NCBI RefSeq assembly: GCF_042649685.1
Contig: NZ_JBHRZT010000028.1
Location: 1-15,499, forward strand
Direction: 5' to 3'
DNA length: 15,499 nucleotides
From: Bacillus_BA songklensis
Lineage (GTDB): Bacteria > Bacillota > Bacilli > Bacillales > Bacillaceae_H
Shown here: piece by piece, positions 6,197 through 12,827 of the stretch
Numbering within the stretch: the first letter of the stretch is position 1
How the letters are laid out: every line of letters starts with the position of its first letter
Program-made: the position numbers and the translations under genes
The notes under the pieces: generated by a model
Seen by the model: the letters and a program-made list of their open reading frames with translations, nothing else
Databases searched by the model: none
What the model was told of the DNA's origin: nothing

Positions 6197-6224
6197 CCCA
6201 TTTCTAACGGGCTATCTCTTTTTT
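6185..6224 (+). terminator. yaaH terminator
   Basis: Arms AAAAAGAGATAGCCC (6185-6199) and GGGCTATCTCTTTTT (6209-6223), 9-nt loop, T-run to 6224. The yaaH stop codon TAG (6194-6196) is inside the left arm. Confidence 0.9.
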
Positions 6225-6286
6225 CCATATTAAAACATATATGCATATTTCTTTTTTACTGAACATCTCCCTTTTCCTTTTGATTG

Positions 6287-6295
6287 TGTTAAAAT
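6287..6295 (+). promoter_or_regulatory. Possible extended -10 promoter for dgk-dck
   Basis: TG-T-TAAAAT (6287-6295) is an extended -10 element about 50 bp before the dgk start. No good -35 lies 17 bp upstream (CTCCCT). TGTGTTAAAATA is also present upstream of dacA on the other strand. Confidence 0.4.
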
Positions 6296-6346
6296 AATCT
6301 CTGTCTGTTCTGGGACGTGAAATGTGTCATAAAGGAGGAACACAAA

Positions 6347-6979
6347 GTGGGAGAAACCCCTTTTATTGCGGTAGAAGGACCAATCGGTGTTGGCAAAACC
6401 TCACTGGCAAAAGCGATTGCTTCACATTTTCAATTTCACTTATTAAAAGAAATTGTAGATGAGAATCCGTTTCTCGGTAAATTTTATACAGATATCGAAG
6501 AGTGGAGCTTCCAAACGGAGATGTTTTTCTTATGCAACCGTTATAAGCAATTGGAGGACATTCATCATTTATATTTAAAACAACAAAAGTCGGTCGTTGC
6601 GGATTACCATATCATGAAAAATATGATCTTTGCAGAACGCACCTTAAAAAGCGATCAATACGGAAAATACGTAAAAATCTATCATATCCTAACAGAAGGC
6701 ATGCCTGCTCCTAATCTAGTTATTTATTTAAATGCAAGCTTGGAAACTTTATTAAAGAGAATTGAGTTGCGGGGCAGGGAAATTGAAAAGAACATGGATC
6801 CAGCCTATTTGCTTCAACTGAAGAATGATTATGAAATGGCAATGGAACAGTTTGAAAAGATGAATCCGGACGTTAAAGTATTACGCTTTAATGGAGATGA
6901 ACTTGACTTTGTTCAAAATCCCCACCACTTAGATCTTATTTTAAGTAAAGTATATGATATTATCCACAGAAGGAGCTAA
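6347..6979 (+). CDS. dgk: Deoxyguanosine kinase
   Basis: Salvage kinase that phosphorylates deoxyguanosine to dGMP in the cytosol. It has a P-loop GPIGVGKT at 11-18, NPFLGKFY and WSFQTEMFFLCNRYKQLED after it, the substrate-site VVADYHI and an Arg-rich lid (RIELRGRE). These are close to B. subtilis Dgk (YaaG, 207 residues). I take GTG at 6347 as the start because AAAGGAGGAA at 6331-6340 places AGGAGG 8 nt upstream, giving 210 residues; the in-frame GTG at 6317 lies before that ribosome site. It is followed after 5 bp by dck, its paralogue, in a two-gene operon. In lactobacilli such paired kinases form a heterodimer; whether that holds here is not visible. Confidence 0.93.
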   Translation: MGETPFIAVEGPIGVGKTSLAKAIASHFQFHLLKEIVDENPFLGKFYTDIEEWSFQTEMFFLCNRYKQLEDIHHLYLKQQKSVVADYHIMKNMIFAERTLKSDQYGKYVKIYHILTEGMPAPNLVIYLNASLETLLKRIELRGREIEKNMDPAYLLQLKNDYEMAMEQFEKMNPDVKVLRFNGDELDFVQNPHHLDLILSKVYDIIHRRS

Positions 6980-6984
6980 CACTA

Positions 6985-7659
6985 ATGGACTTACGCAAGA
7001 AATATAACATTCCAAGCGATGCTGTCCTGACCATTGCAGGAACAGTCGGCGTAGGAAAATCCACTATGACTAACGCACTGGCAGAGGCGCTTGGATTTCG
7101 AACTTCGTTTGAAAAAGTAGAAACGAATCCATATTTGGATCAATTTTATGCTGATTTTGAACGCTGGAGCTTTCATTTGCAAATTTATTTTTTAGCAGAA
7201 CGCTTTAAAGAACAAAAGAAGATTTTTGAATACGGCGGCGGCTTCGTACAGGACCGTTCTATTTATGAAGATACAGGCATTTTTGCCAAAATGCACTTCG
7301 AAAAGGGTACAATGTCCCCAGTTGATTATGAAACATATACAAGTCTGTTTCAAGCCATGGTTATGACCCCCTATTTCCCACATCCGGATTTATTGATTTA
7401 CCTGGAAGGAAGCTTTGACGATATTTTAGATCGCATTCGAGAACGCGGAAGACCGATGGAGCAGCAAACCCCCATCGAGTATTGGAGAGAGATGCATGAA
7501 CGATATGAAAATTGGATTAACAGCTTCAATGCCTGCCCTGTATTACGTTTAAATATCAATGAATATGATATTATACAGGATAAATCCTCCATTGAACCAA
7601 TCGTTGAGAAAGTATCACGTTTTCTCGAGCATAGTGAGAAATTAAAAAGAAGAAGATAA
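6985..7659 (+). CDS. dck: Deoxyadenosine/deoxycytidine kinase
   Basis: Salvage kinase giving dAMP and dCMP from the deoxynucleosides. Of 224 residues, the P-loop GTVGVGKS is at 19-26, and NPYLDQFY, WSFHLQIYFLAERF, the QDRSIYEDTGIFA motif (the DRS of the family) and the lid RIRERGRPME follow. It is colinear with the preceding dgk, so the two are tandem paralogues; the motif VVADYHI in dgk versus FVQDRSIYED here separates their specificities. ATG with AAGGAG 9 nt upstream; 5 bp from the dgk stop. The C-terminus is basic (LKRRR). B. subtilis keeps the same pair (yaaF, yaaG) between tRNA-Ser and yaaH in the same orientation relative to neighbours. Confidence 0.94.
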   Translation: MDLRKKYNIPSDAVLTIAGTVGVGKSTMTNALAEALGFRTSFEKVETNPYLDQFYADFERWSFHLQIYFLAERFKEQKKIFEYGGGFVQDRSIYEDTGIFAKMHFEKGTMSPVDYETYTSLFQAMVMTPYFPHPDLLIYLEGSFDDILDRIRERGRPMEQQTPIEYWREMHERYENWINSFNACPVLRLNINEYDIIQDKSSIEPIVEKVSRFLEHSEKLKRRR

Positions 7660-7661
7660 AC

Positions 7662-7689
7662 AAAAAACCTTCCCGTGGGAAGGTTTTTT
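7662..7689 (+). terminator. dgk-dck terminator
   Basis: AAAAAACCTTCCC (7662-7674) and GGGAAGGTTTTTT (7677-7689) form a near-perfect palindrome; the terminal T-run serves the plus strand, and the A-run would serve the minus strand. Confidence 0.88.
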
Positions 7690-7693
7690 AAAT

Positions 7694-7724
7694 AAAAAAT
7701 CGTTACTTTTCAGTAACGATTTTT
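7694..7724 (-). terminator. tRNA-Ser terminator (bidirectional)
   Basis: AAAAATCGTTAC (7695-7706) and GTAACGATTTTT (7713-7724) with a 6-nt loop. On the minus strand it ends in six T (7699-7694) and follows the tRNA; on the plus strand it backs up the dck terminator. Confidence 0.8.
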
Positions 7725-7769
7725 CAATCTCCAATTTTATTTGCGCTAGGTTAATTAATGTCATTTGTA

Positions 7770-7862
7770 TGGCGGAGGAAGAGGGATTCGAACCCCCGCG
7801 GGCTTTGACACCCCTGTCGGTTTTCAAGACCGATCCCTTCAGCCGGACTTGGGTATTCCTCC
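7770..7862 (-). tRNA. tRNA-Ser (UGA anticodon)
   Basis: The minus strand folds as a class II tRNA. Acceptor GGAGGAA (7862-7856) pairs with TTCCTCC (7780-7774); discriminator G is at 7773 and CCA is encoded at 7772-7770. The anticodon loop is CTTGAAA inside stem TCGGT/ACCGA, giving anticodon TGA for UCA and other UCN serine codons. The T-arm is GGGGGTTCGAATCCC, and the long variable arm is typical of serine. It sits immediately downstream of serS, as in B. subtilis, with its own promoter and terminator. Confidence 0.98.
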
Positions 7863-7877
7863 GTATCGACAAATAAA

Positions 7878-7906
7878 AATATATCATATAAAAAAATACA
7901 TGTCAA
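7878..7906 (-). promoter_or_regulatory. tRNA-Ser promoter
   Basis: Minus-strand consensus -35 TTGACA (7906-7901), 17-bp spacer, -10 TATATT (7883-7878). The likely start G at 7870 leaves a leader of only about 8 nt before the tRNA. Confidence 0.85.
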
Positions 7907-7954
7907 CATCTATGTGTATTTTATCAAAGTTTTTATCTAACATTTTTGAAATAA

Positions 7955-7977
7955 TAAAAAAGGGTCATGAAGACCCC
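7955..7977 (-). terminator. serS terminator
   Basis: Minus strand GGGTC (7976-7972), loop TTCAT, GACCC (7966-7962), then six T. The A-rich bases before the stem can extend it by pairing with the T-run. It falls just after the serS stop. Confidence 0.75.
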
Positions 7978-7983
7978 ATTTTA

Positions 7984-9264
7984 TTATTTCCCTTTCAATA
8001 CTTCTTTATTCCTCATATATGGTCGAAGAACTTCTGGAATTACCACAGAACCATCTTCTTGCTGATAATTTTCTAAGATAGCAGCAACCGTACGACCAAT
8101 TGCCAAACCTGAGCCATTTAAAGTATGCACATGCTCTGGCTTTGCATTTATTTCTCTTCTAAAACGGATGTTCGCACGACGTGCCTGGAATCCTTCAAAA
8201 TTTGAACAAGAGGAAATTTCACGATATGTGTTATAGCTTGGAATCCATACTTCGATGTCATATTTCTTGGCGGCAGTAAAGCCTAAATCTCCTGTGCACA
8301 TGCTCATGACACGATAAGGTAATCCCAATAGCTGTAATACTTTTTCTGCATGCCCCGTTAATTTTTCTAATTCATCGTAAGAGTCTTCAGGTTTAACAAA
8401 ACGAACTAACTCTACCTTGTTGAATTGATGCTGACGGATAAGCCCTCTCGTATCACGGCCAGCTGAACCAGCTTCTGAACGGAAGCATGCACTGTAAGCA
8501 GCATAAGTAATTGGAAGCTGATCTCCATTTAAAATTTCGTCACGATGTAAATTAGTAACAGGCACTTCCGCTGTTGGAATCAAGAAATAATCTTCAGATT
8601 CGATTCGAAACGCATCTTCCTCAAATTTTGGAAGCTGGCCTGTCCCCGTCATGCTTGTGCGATTTACCATATAAGGAGGTAATACTTCCTCATATCCATG
8701 CTCTTCTACATGAAGGTCTAACATAAAATTAATCAATGCCCGTTCTAATCTTGCTCCTAATCCTTTATAAAATACAAAGCGGCTTCCTGTCACTTTTCCA
8801 GCGCGTTCAAAATCCAAAATATCGAGGTCTGTTGCAATGTCCCAATGTGGTTTTGGTTCGAATTCAAACTGGCGTACTTCTCCCCATTTGCGAACTTCTA
8901 CATTATCATCTTCAGTCTCTCCAACGGGTACACTTTCATGAGGAATGTTAGGGATAGATAATAACAGTTTTTCTAAGGCTTCTTCTACTGTGCGAAGCTC
9001 CTCATCCAACACTTTAATACGATCTCCCACTTGTCTCATTTCTGAAATAAGGTGATCAGCATCTTTTTTTTCCCTTTTTAACATGGCTACTTGTTGAGAA
9101 ACTTCATTACGTTTGCTTTTTAACTCTTCTGTTTGGGTAATAAGCTCTCTTCTTTTTTGATCTAGCTCTTCAAATTGACCTAAATCCGTTAAATCTTCTC
9201 CTCTAAATTTCATTTTTTCTTTTACTTCAGCAAAATTGGCACGCAAAAATTTCAAATCCAGCAT
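7984..9264 (-). CDS. serS: Seryl-tRNA synthetase
   Basis: Class II aminoacyl-tRNA synthetase charging tRNA-Ser. Residues 1 to about 110 form the antiparallel coiled-coil arm that grips the long variable arm of tRNA-Ser (charged heptads such as KRRELITQTEELKSKRNEV). The catalytic domain follows: motif 2 FRSEAGSAGRDTRGL with its arginine, and motif 3 GLAIGRTVAAILENY near the C-terminus. I start it at ATG 9262-9264 (MLDLKFLRANF), which has AAGGAGG 6 nt upstream and matches the family N-terminus; this gives 426 residues (B. subtilis 425). The in-frame extension to 9297 would run into the T-box terminator and lacks a ribosome site. Expression is controlled by the serine T-box upstream. Confidence 0.97.
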   Translation of the reverse strand: MLDLKFLRANFAEVKEKMKFRGEDLTDLGQFEELDQKRRELITQTEELKSKRNEVSQQVAMLKREKKDADHLISEMRQVGDRIKVLDEELRTVEEALEKLLLSIPNIPHESVPVGETEDDNVEVRKWGEVRQFEFEPKPHWDIATDLDILDFERAGKVTGSRFVFYKGLGARLERALINFMLDLHVEEHGYEEVLPPYMVNRTSMTGTGQLPKFEEDAFRIESEDYFLIPTAEVPVTNLHRDEILNGDQLPITYAAYSACFRSEAGSAGRDTRGLIRQHQFNKVELVRFVKPEDSYDELEKLTGHAEKVLQLLGLPYRVMSMCTGDLGFTAAKKYDIEVWIPSYNTYREISSCSNFEGFQARRANIRFRREINAKPEHVHTLNGSGLAIGRTVAAILENYQQEDGSVVIPEVLRPYMRNKEVLKGK

Positions 9265-9300
9265 ACTATACCTCCTTGAACATATGTATAAGGGCAAATA

Positions 9301-9550
9301 AAAAAACCCCCATCCCTATAGATAGGGACGAGAGTTTACCCGCGTTGCCACCCTAATTGAAAACAATCCTTGATTGCTTTCCAGCTTACACTGATAACGG
9401 TTTTACACCGAAATTGCCTACTAAACGGCTGTTGTTCAGCAACTTGCTCGAGGATGGATTCACAAGATCTTGCCATCGATTCTCACCAGCCATCGACTCT
9501 CTACAGGAAAGATATCTTGCTACTAGTTCCTCTCATCGCTTTTACATATA
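9301..9550 (-). promoter_or_regulatory. Serine T-box riboswitch of serS
   Basis: A leader that binds uncharged tRNA-Ser and then blocks a terminator. The T-box core AGGGTGGCAACGCGG lies at 9354-9340. Its bulge UGGC (9350-9347) pairs with a GCCA tRNA end, exactly the end of the tRNA-Ser in this window. In stem I, GAATCCA places specifier UCC at 9458-9456, a serine codon followed by a purine. Stem III is CGGT/ACCG with loop near 9405. The terminator CTCTCGTCCCTA (9334-9323), loop TCTA, TAGGGATGGGGG, then seven T overlaps the antiterminator, as expected. Confidence 0.95.
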
Positions 9551-9564
9551 TTTTAATACTACAT

Positions 9565-9593
9565 AATTTACTATAAGTTTTTACAAGATGCAA
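9565..9593 (-). promoter_or_regulatory. Likely serS leader promoter
   Basis: Minus-strand TTGCAT (9593-9588), 17-bp spacer, TAAATT (9570-9565). The start would be near 9557, just before stem I. A second A/T-rich -10 (TAAAAT at 9556-9551) without a good -35 cannot be excluded. There is no terminator between the pdxT stop (9599) and this promoter. Confidence 0.55.
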
Positions 9594-9598
9594 CCGTT

Positions 9599-10177
9599 TT
9601 ATGCCTTTAATTCTTTGACCATATTCACAAAATATTGAGCCATACGATGGTCTTCTGTTAATTCAGGATGGAATGAGCACCCTAAAAATTGACCTTGTCT
9701 CGCTGCTACAATGCGTCCATCATGCTCTGAGAGAACCTCGACACCATCTCCCACACTAACAATGTGAGGAGCTCGGATGAACACACCGATAAAGTCATCG
9801 GCTACACCTTTAATAGCGAGTTTTGCTTCAAAGCTTTCTCGCTGGCGTCCGAATGAATTTCGCTCAACTGTAATGTCCATAACACCAAGGTGTGGTTCTT
9901 CATATCCGACGAGATTATTTGCCAATAAAATAAGACCTGCGCATGTCCCAAACATAGGCTTGCCAGCTGCCGCAAAATCACGTAGTGGCTGCATAAAGTT
10001 GTATTTATCAATTAATCGGCGCATCGTAGTACTTTCCCCACCTGGGAGAATCAAACCATCGAGGTTCTCTAATTGTTCCACTTTTTTTATGACAACAGCT
10101 TCTGCACCAGCAGCTTCTACAGCCCATATATGCTCACGAACTGCTCCTTGTAATCCAAGAACTCCAACCTTCACCAT
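9599..10177 (-). CDS. pdxT: PLP synthase glutaminase subunit PdxT
   Basis: Class I glutamine amidotransferase that hydrolyses glutamine and channels ammonia to PdxS for pyridoxal 5'-phosphate synthesis. The catalytic triad is visible: Cys79 in GTCAGL and His170/Glu172 in FHPE. The family motif LPGGESTTMRRL at 44-55 and the N-terminal VGVLGLQGAVREH are intact. I choose ATG 10175-10177, with GAAAGGG 8 nt upstream, giving 192 residues; the longer reading from TTG at 10201 overlaps the pdxS stop and adds residues not seen in the family. It lies 17 bp after pdxS in an operon. It is the B. subtilis yaaE orthologue. Confidence 0.96.
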   Translation of the reverse strand: MVKVGVLGLQGAVREHIWAVEAAGAEAVVIKKVEQLENLDGLILPGGESTTMRRLIDKYNFMQPLRDFAAAGKPMFGTCAGLILLANNLVGYEEPHLGVMDITVERNSFGRQRESFEAKLAIKGVADDFIGVFIRAPHIVSVGDGVEVLSEHDGRIVAARQGQFLGCSFHPELTEDHRMAQYFVNMVKELKA

Positions 10178-10194
10178 TTGTACAACCCTTTCAA

Positions 10195-11076
10195 TTACCA
10201 ACCGCGCTCTTGCATACGGTGTTCTGGAAGTAAAGTTGAAATTTCAATTCCTTTCATAGCTGTTCCTAAGCCTTTAGAAAGCTGAGCGATTAACTCATAG
10301 TCTTCATAATGAGTTGTCGCTTCTACAATAGCGCGGGCAAATTTCGCAGGATTTTCTGATTTGAAGATACCGGAGCCTACGAATACACCATCAGCACCTA
10401 ATTGCATCATTAATGCTGCATCAGCTGGTGTAGCTACGCCGCCTGCTGCAAAGTTAACAACTGGTAAACGGCCTTCACGTTTGATTTGAAGCAAAATTTC
10501 ATAAGGTGCACCTAACAATTTTGCTTCTGTCATGATTTCGTCTTCACTCATGCTTACTAATTTACGAACTTGAGCGTTGACTTTTCTCATATGACGAACA
10601 GCTTCTACAATGTTACCTGTACCCGGCTCCCCTTTAGTGCGAAGCATAGATGCTCCCTCCCCAATACGACGAGCGGCTTCTCCTAAATCACGGCAGCCAC
10701 AAACAAATGGTACAGTAAATACGCTTTTATTAAGATGGTATTCTTCATCCGCTGGAGTTAATACTTCACTTTCATCAATATAGTCAACGCCAAGCGCTTC
10801 TAATACACGCGCTTCTACGATATGTCCAATACGTGCTTTAGCCATTACAGGAATAGAAACAGCATTCATAACTTCTTCCACGATTGTCGGGTCCGCCATA
10901 CGAGCAACACCGCCTGCTGCACGAATGTCAGCTGGAACACGTTCTAATGCCATAACGGCTACCGCCCCTGCTTCTTCTGCAATCTTTGCTTGTTCTGCAT
11001 TGACAACGTCCATAATAACGCCGCCTTTTTGCATTTCTGCCATTCCACGTTTAACGCGATCAGTACCTGTATTCAT
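10195..11076 (-). CDS. pdxS: PLP synthase subunit PdxS
   Basis: The synthase subunit of the deoxyxylulose-5-phosphate-independent vitamin B6 pathway. It builds PLP from ribose 5-phosphate, glyceraldehyde 3-phosphate and ammonia from PdxT, in a dodecamer carrying twelve PdxT. Of 293 residues (B. subtilis 294), Asp23, Lys80 (MAKARIGH) and Lys148 (RTKGEPGTGN) are the active-site residues, matching D24, K81 and K149 there. Phosphate-site FAAGGVATP and GVFVGSGIF are present. ATG has GAGGGGAG 7 nt upstream. It heads the pdxST operon. The nearest promoter candidate is a TAAAAT at 11150-11145 with a weak -35. Confidence 0.98.
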   Translation of the reverse strand: MNTGTDRVKRGMAEMQKGGVIMDVVNAEQAKIAEEAGAVAVMALERVPADIRAAGGVARMADPTIVEEVMNAVSIPVMAKARIGHIVEARVLEALGVDYIDESEVLTPADEEYHLNKSVFTVPFVCGCRDLGEAARRIGEGASMLRTKGEPGTGNIVEAVRHMRKVNAQVRKLVSMSEDEIMTEAKLLGAPYEILLQIKREGRLPVVNFAAGGVATPADAALMMQLGADGVFVGSGIFKSENPAKFARAIVEATTHYEDYELIAQLSKGLGTAMKGIEISTLLPEHRMQERGW

Positions 11077-11107
11077 TTTCGTACTCCCCTCATTGATGTG
11101 TTTATAT

Positions 11108-11150
11108 GAGCAAAAAATTCGCTCTATATGTTTTTCATTTTTTTATTTTA
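11108..11150 (-). promoter_or_regulatory. Weak promoter candidate and leader hairpin of pdxST
   Basis: Minus-strand TAAAAT at 11150-11145, about 70 bp before pdxS; no hexamer close to TTGACA lies 16-18 bp upstream. GAGC (11124-11121) and GCTC (11111-11108) could form a short stem in the leader. The remainder, 11151-11280, is A/T-rich and shows nothing else I can support. Confidence 0.3.
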
Positions 11151-11280
11151 CCTTATTTTCTGAACAAATCCTATAAAAAAGAATATAGATATGCTTAATT
11201 AGCGTTTTCTAAAACCTATTTCTATATTTAATATTCATTTTTATAGCTTAATTCATTCAAAATAATGCCTAAAAATGTGT

Positions 11281-11309
11281 AAAAAAGAGCTCTCTATTAG
11301 ATAGAGAGC
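11281..11309 (-). terminator. dacA terminator
   Basis: Minus strand GCTCTCTAT (11309-11301), loop CTA, ATAGAGAGC (11297-11289), then TCTTTTTT. The stem begins directly after the stop codon (11312-11310). Confidence 0.88.
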
Positions 11310-12668
11310 CTAAAACCATCCTTTGACCGTCTTGGCAGCGCTTGTCCAAACATCGGCAAAAAAGCCGCCGATACTGCGAATAGATAAAATAAACCAATTT
11401 GCCTTTTCTACTTCATCTTTTGTAACGAGAGCCACTTCGGCTGCTTGTTCTCCTTCTTTAGTTAAGTAGCCAAGCTGGTCTTCGCCTTTATATTTGACAC
11501 CAACAGAACCAACTTTTGTACCCTCTTTAAAAGGAGCCGCTAACTTGCCGTTTTCATCCAACGCTTTTTTATCCAGCTCTAGATAAGGAGTGAACCTCTT
11601 CTGCTCACCACGTTTCACTAGCACCTTTAACGGCTTTTCTGTGTAAATTTTCACTTCTTTCTCTTTTCCTTTTACAACAGGTACTGTCGATTGTTTTTTA
11701 AATGTATAATGAGCTGGTAAAATCTCTTTCATACGATAATTACTAAAAGCATAGTCTAGTAATTTTCTTGTTTCTTCAAAACGAGCTTCAAATGATTTTT
11801 TGCCGTTAGACTTAGCATTCATCACCACTGTAATATAGCGCACTCCATCGCGCTTTGCAGTTCCTGTAAAACAGTAACCGGCAAAATCCGTATGACCTGT
11901 TTTTAAACCGTCTACTCCTTCATACCCATAAACAAGACTAGGCAGCATCCAATTCCAGTTATCCATTTGAATTTCATACTTGGTTCCTTCTCTGAATATT
12001 TTTTTGGGAATTTTTGCAGTTTCCAGTACTTCAGGAAAATCATTAACCAAGTGATAAGCTAATTTTGCTGTTGCTCTCGCTGATAATAAGTTTTCATCGT
12101 TGGCACCTGTCCCTTTTGGATGCATGCCTTTTAATAATGTGTTGGTCAAACCAGTTGAGTTTACAAACTTGTAATCTTCTAAACCAAGTTCCTCAGCTTT
12201 TTTATTCATCATCTTTATAAAATTTGTTTCAGAACCTGCTAGTATTTCCGCAACAGCAATTGTTGCTCCATTCGCAGAATAAATAGCCATTGCTTCATAA
12301 AGCTCTTTAACACTGTACTTTTCGCCTTTAAGCAAAGGAACGTTTGATAAATCTCGATCCTGGGAAATCTTATATACATAATCACTCACTGTATACTCTT
12401 GATCCCAACTTACTCGTTTTTCCTTAATTGCTTCTAATAACAGATACTCTGTCATCATTTTAGTCATGCTGGCAATACCTAAAACCGTATCCGCATTTTT
12501 CTCAAAAAGAATTTTTCCCGTTTTTGCTTCAACTAAGATGGCAGCGTCCGATTCAATGTTCAAAAAGTTCTCTTCAGCTTTTGCCTGTGGCGTGTAAGTG
12601 AACAAGCTCACAACCAGTACAGCAGATAACACACTGAAGATTAATAGTTTTCGTAACTGATTCTTCAC
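11310..12668 (-). CDS. dacA: D-alanyl-D-alanine carboxypeptidase DacA (PBP5)
   Basis: Low-molecular-weight penicillin-binding protein that removes the terminal D-Ala of peptidoglycan stem peptides outside the membrane. I start it at GTG 12666-12668, which has GGAGG 8 nt upstream; this gives 452 residues. The upstream in-frame codons to 12695 include that ribosome site and lack one of their own. Residues 1-31 are a signal peptide (KNQLRK, hydrophobic core, cleavage after AKA). The active-site motifs are SMTK at 67-70, SAN at 131-133 and KTG at 256-258. A beta-rich C-terminal domain follows, and the end (NWFILSIRSIGGFFADVW) is the amphipathic membrane anchor typical of PBP5. It is flanked by terminators of guaB and its own. 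Confidence 0.96.
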   Translation of the reverse strand: MKNQLRKLLIFSVLSAVLVVSLFTYTPQAKAEENFLNIESDAAILVEAKTGKILFEKNADTVLGIASMTKMMTEYLLLEAIKEKRVSWDQEYTVSDYVYKISQDRDLSNVPLLKGEKYSVKELYEAMAIYSANGATIAVAEILAGSETNFIKMMNKKAEELGLEDYKFVNSTGLTNTLLKGMHPKGTGANDENLLSARATAKLAYHLVNDFPEVLETAKIPKKIFREGTKYEIQMDNWNWMLPSLVYGYEGVDGLKTGHTDFAGYCFTGTAKRDGVRYITVVMNAKSNGKKSFEARFEETRKLLDYAFSNYRMKEILPAHYTFKKQSTVPVVKGKEKEVKIYTEKPLKVLVKRGEQKRFTPYLELDKKALDENGKLAAPFKEGTKVGSVGVKYKGEDQLGYLTKEGEQAAEVALVTKDEVEKANWFILSIRSIGGFFADVWTSAAKTVKGWF

Positions 12669-12704
12669 TCCTAAACCCTCCATAATTAGACTCACATAAA
12701 TGCT

Positions 12705-12713
12705 ATTTTAACA
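12705..12713 (-). promoter_or_regulatory. Possible extended -10 promoter of dacA
   Basis: Minus-strand TG-T-TAAAAT (12713-12705), about 37 bp before the GTG start. The region 17 bp upstream is only T-rich, with no clear -35. Confidence 0.4.
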
Positions 12714-12780
12714 CATAGGAATATAAAAAAATAGATGAAGAAGTAATGTTCCTTTCTGTGAAAACATGGATAAAATAAAC

Positions 12781-12815
12781 AAAAAAGCATCTTTTACACA
12801 GTGTAAAAGATGCTT
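12781..12815 (-). terminator. guaB terminator
   Basis: AAGCATCTTTTACAC (12785-12799) and GTGTAAAAGATGCTT (12801-12815) form a perfect 15-bp inverted repeat about one central base. The minus strand continues into TTTTTT (12786-12781). Confidence 0.92.
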
Positions 12816-12827
12816 GGTAATAGAAGA

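Noticed and set aside
6317..6346. Upstream GTG start for dgk
   Set aside because: Those codons contain the AAAGGAGGAA ribosome site that serves GTG 6347, and family members start near the latter.
9265..9297. N-terminal extension of serS
   Set aside because: No ribosome site; it approaches the T-box terminator, and family members start at MLD.
9777..10259. 160-residue plus-strand open frame
   Set aside because: Antisense shadow of pdxT and the pdxS end, which have full catalytic motifs; no ribosome site.
12669..12695. N-terminal extension of dacA from GTG 12695
   Set aside because: No ribosome site before it; GGAGG inside it fits the GTG at 12668, which also gives a normal signal peptide.
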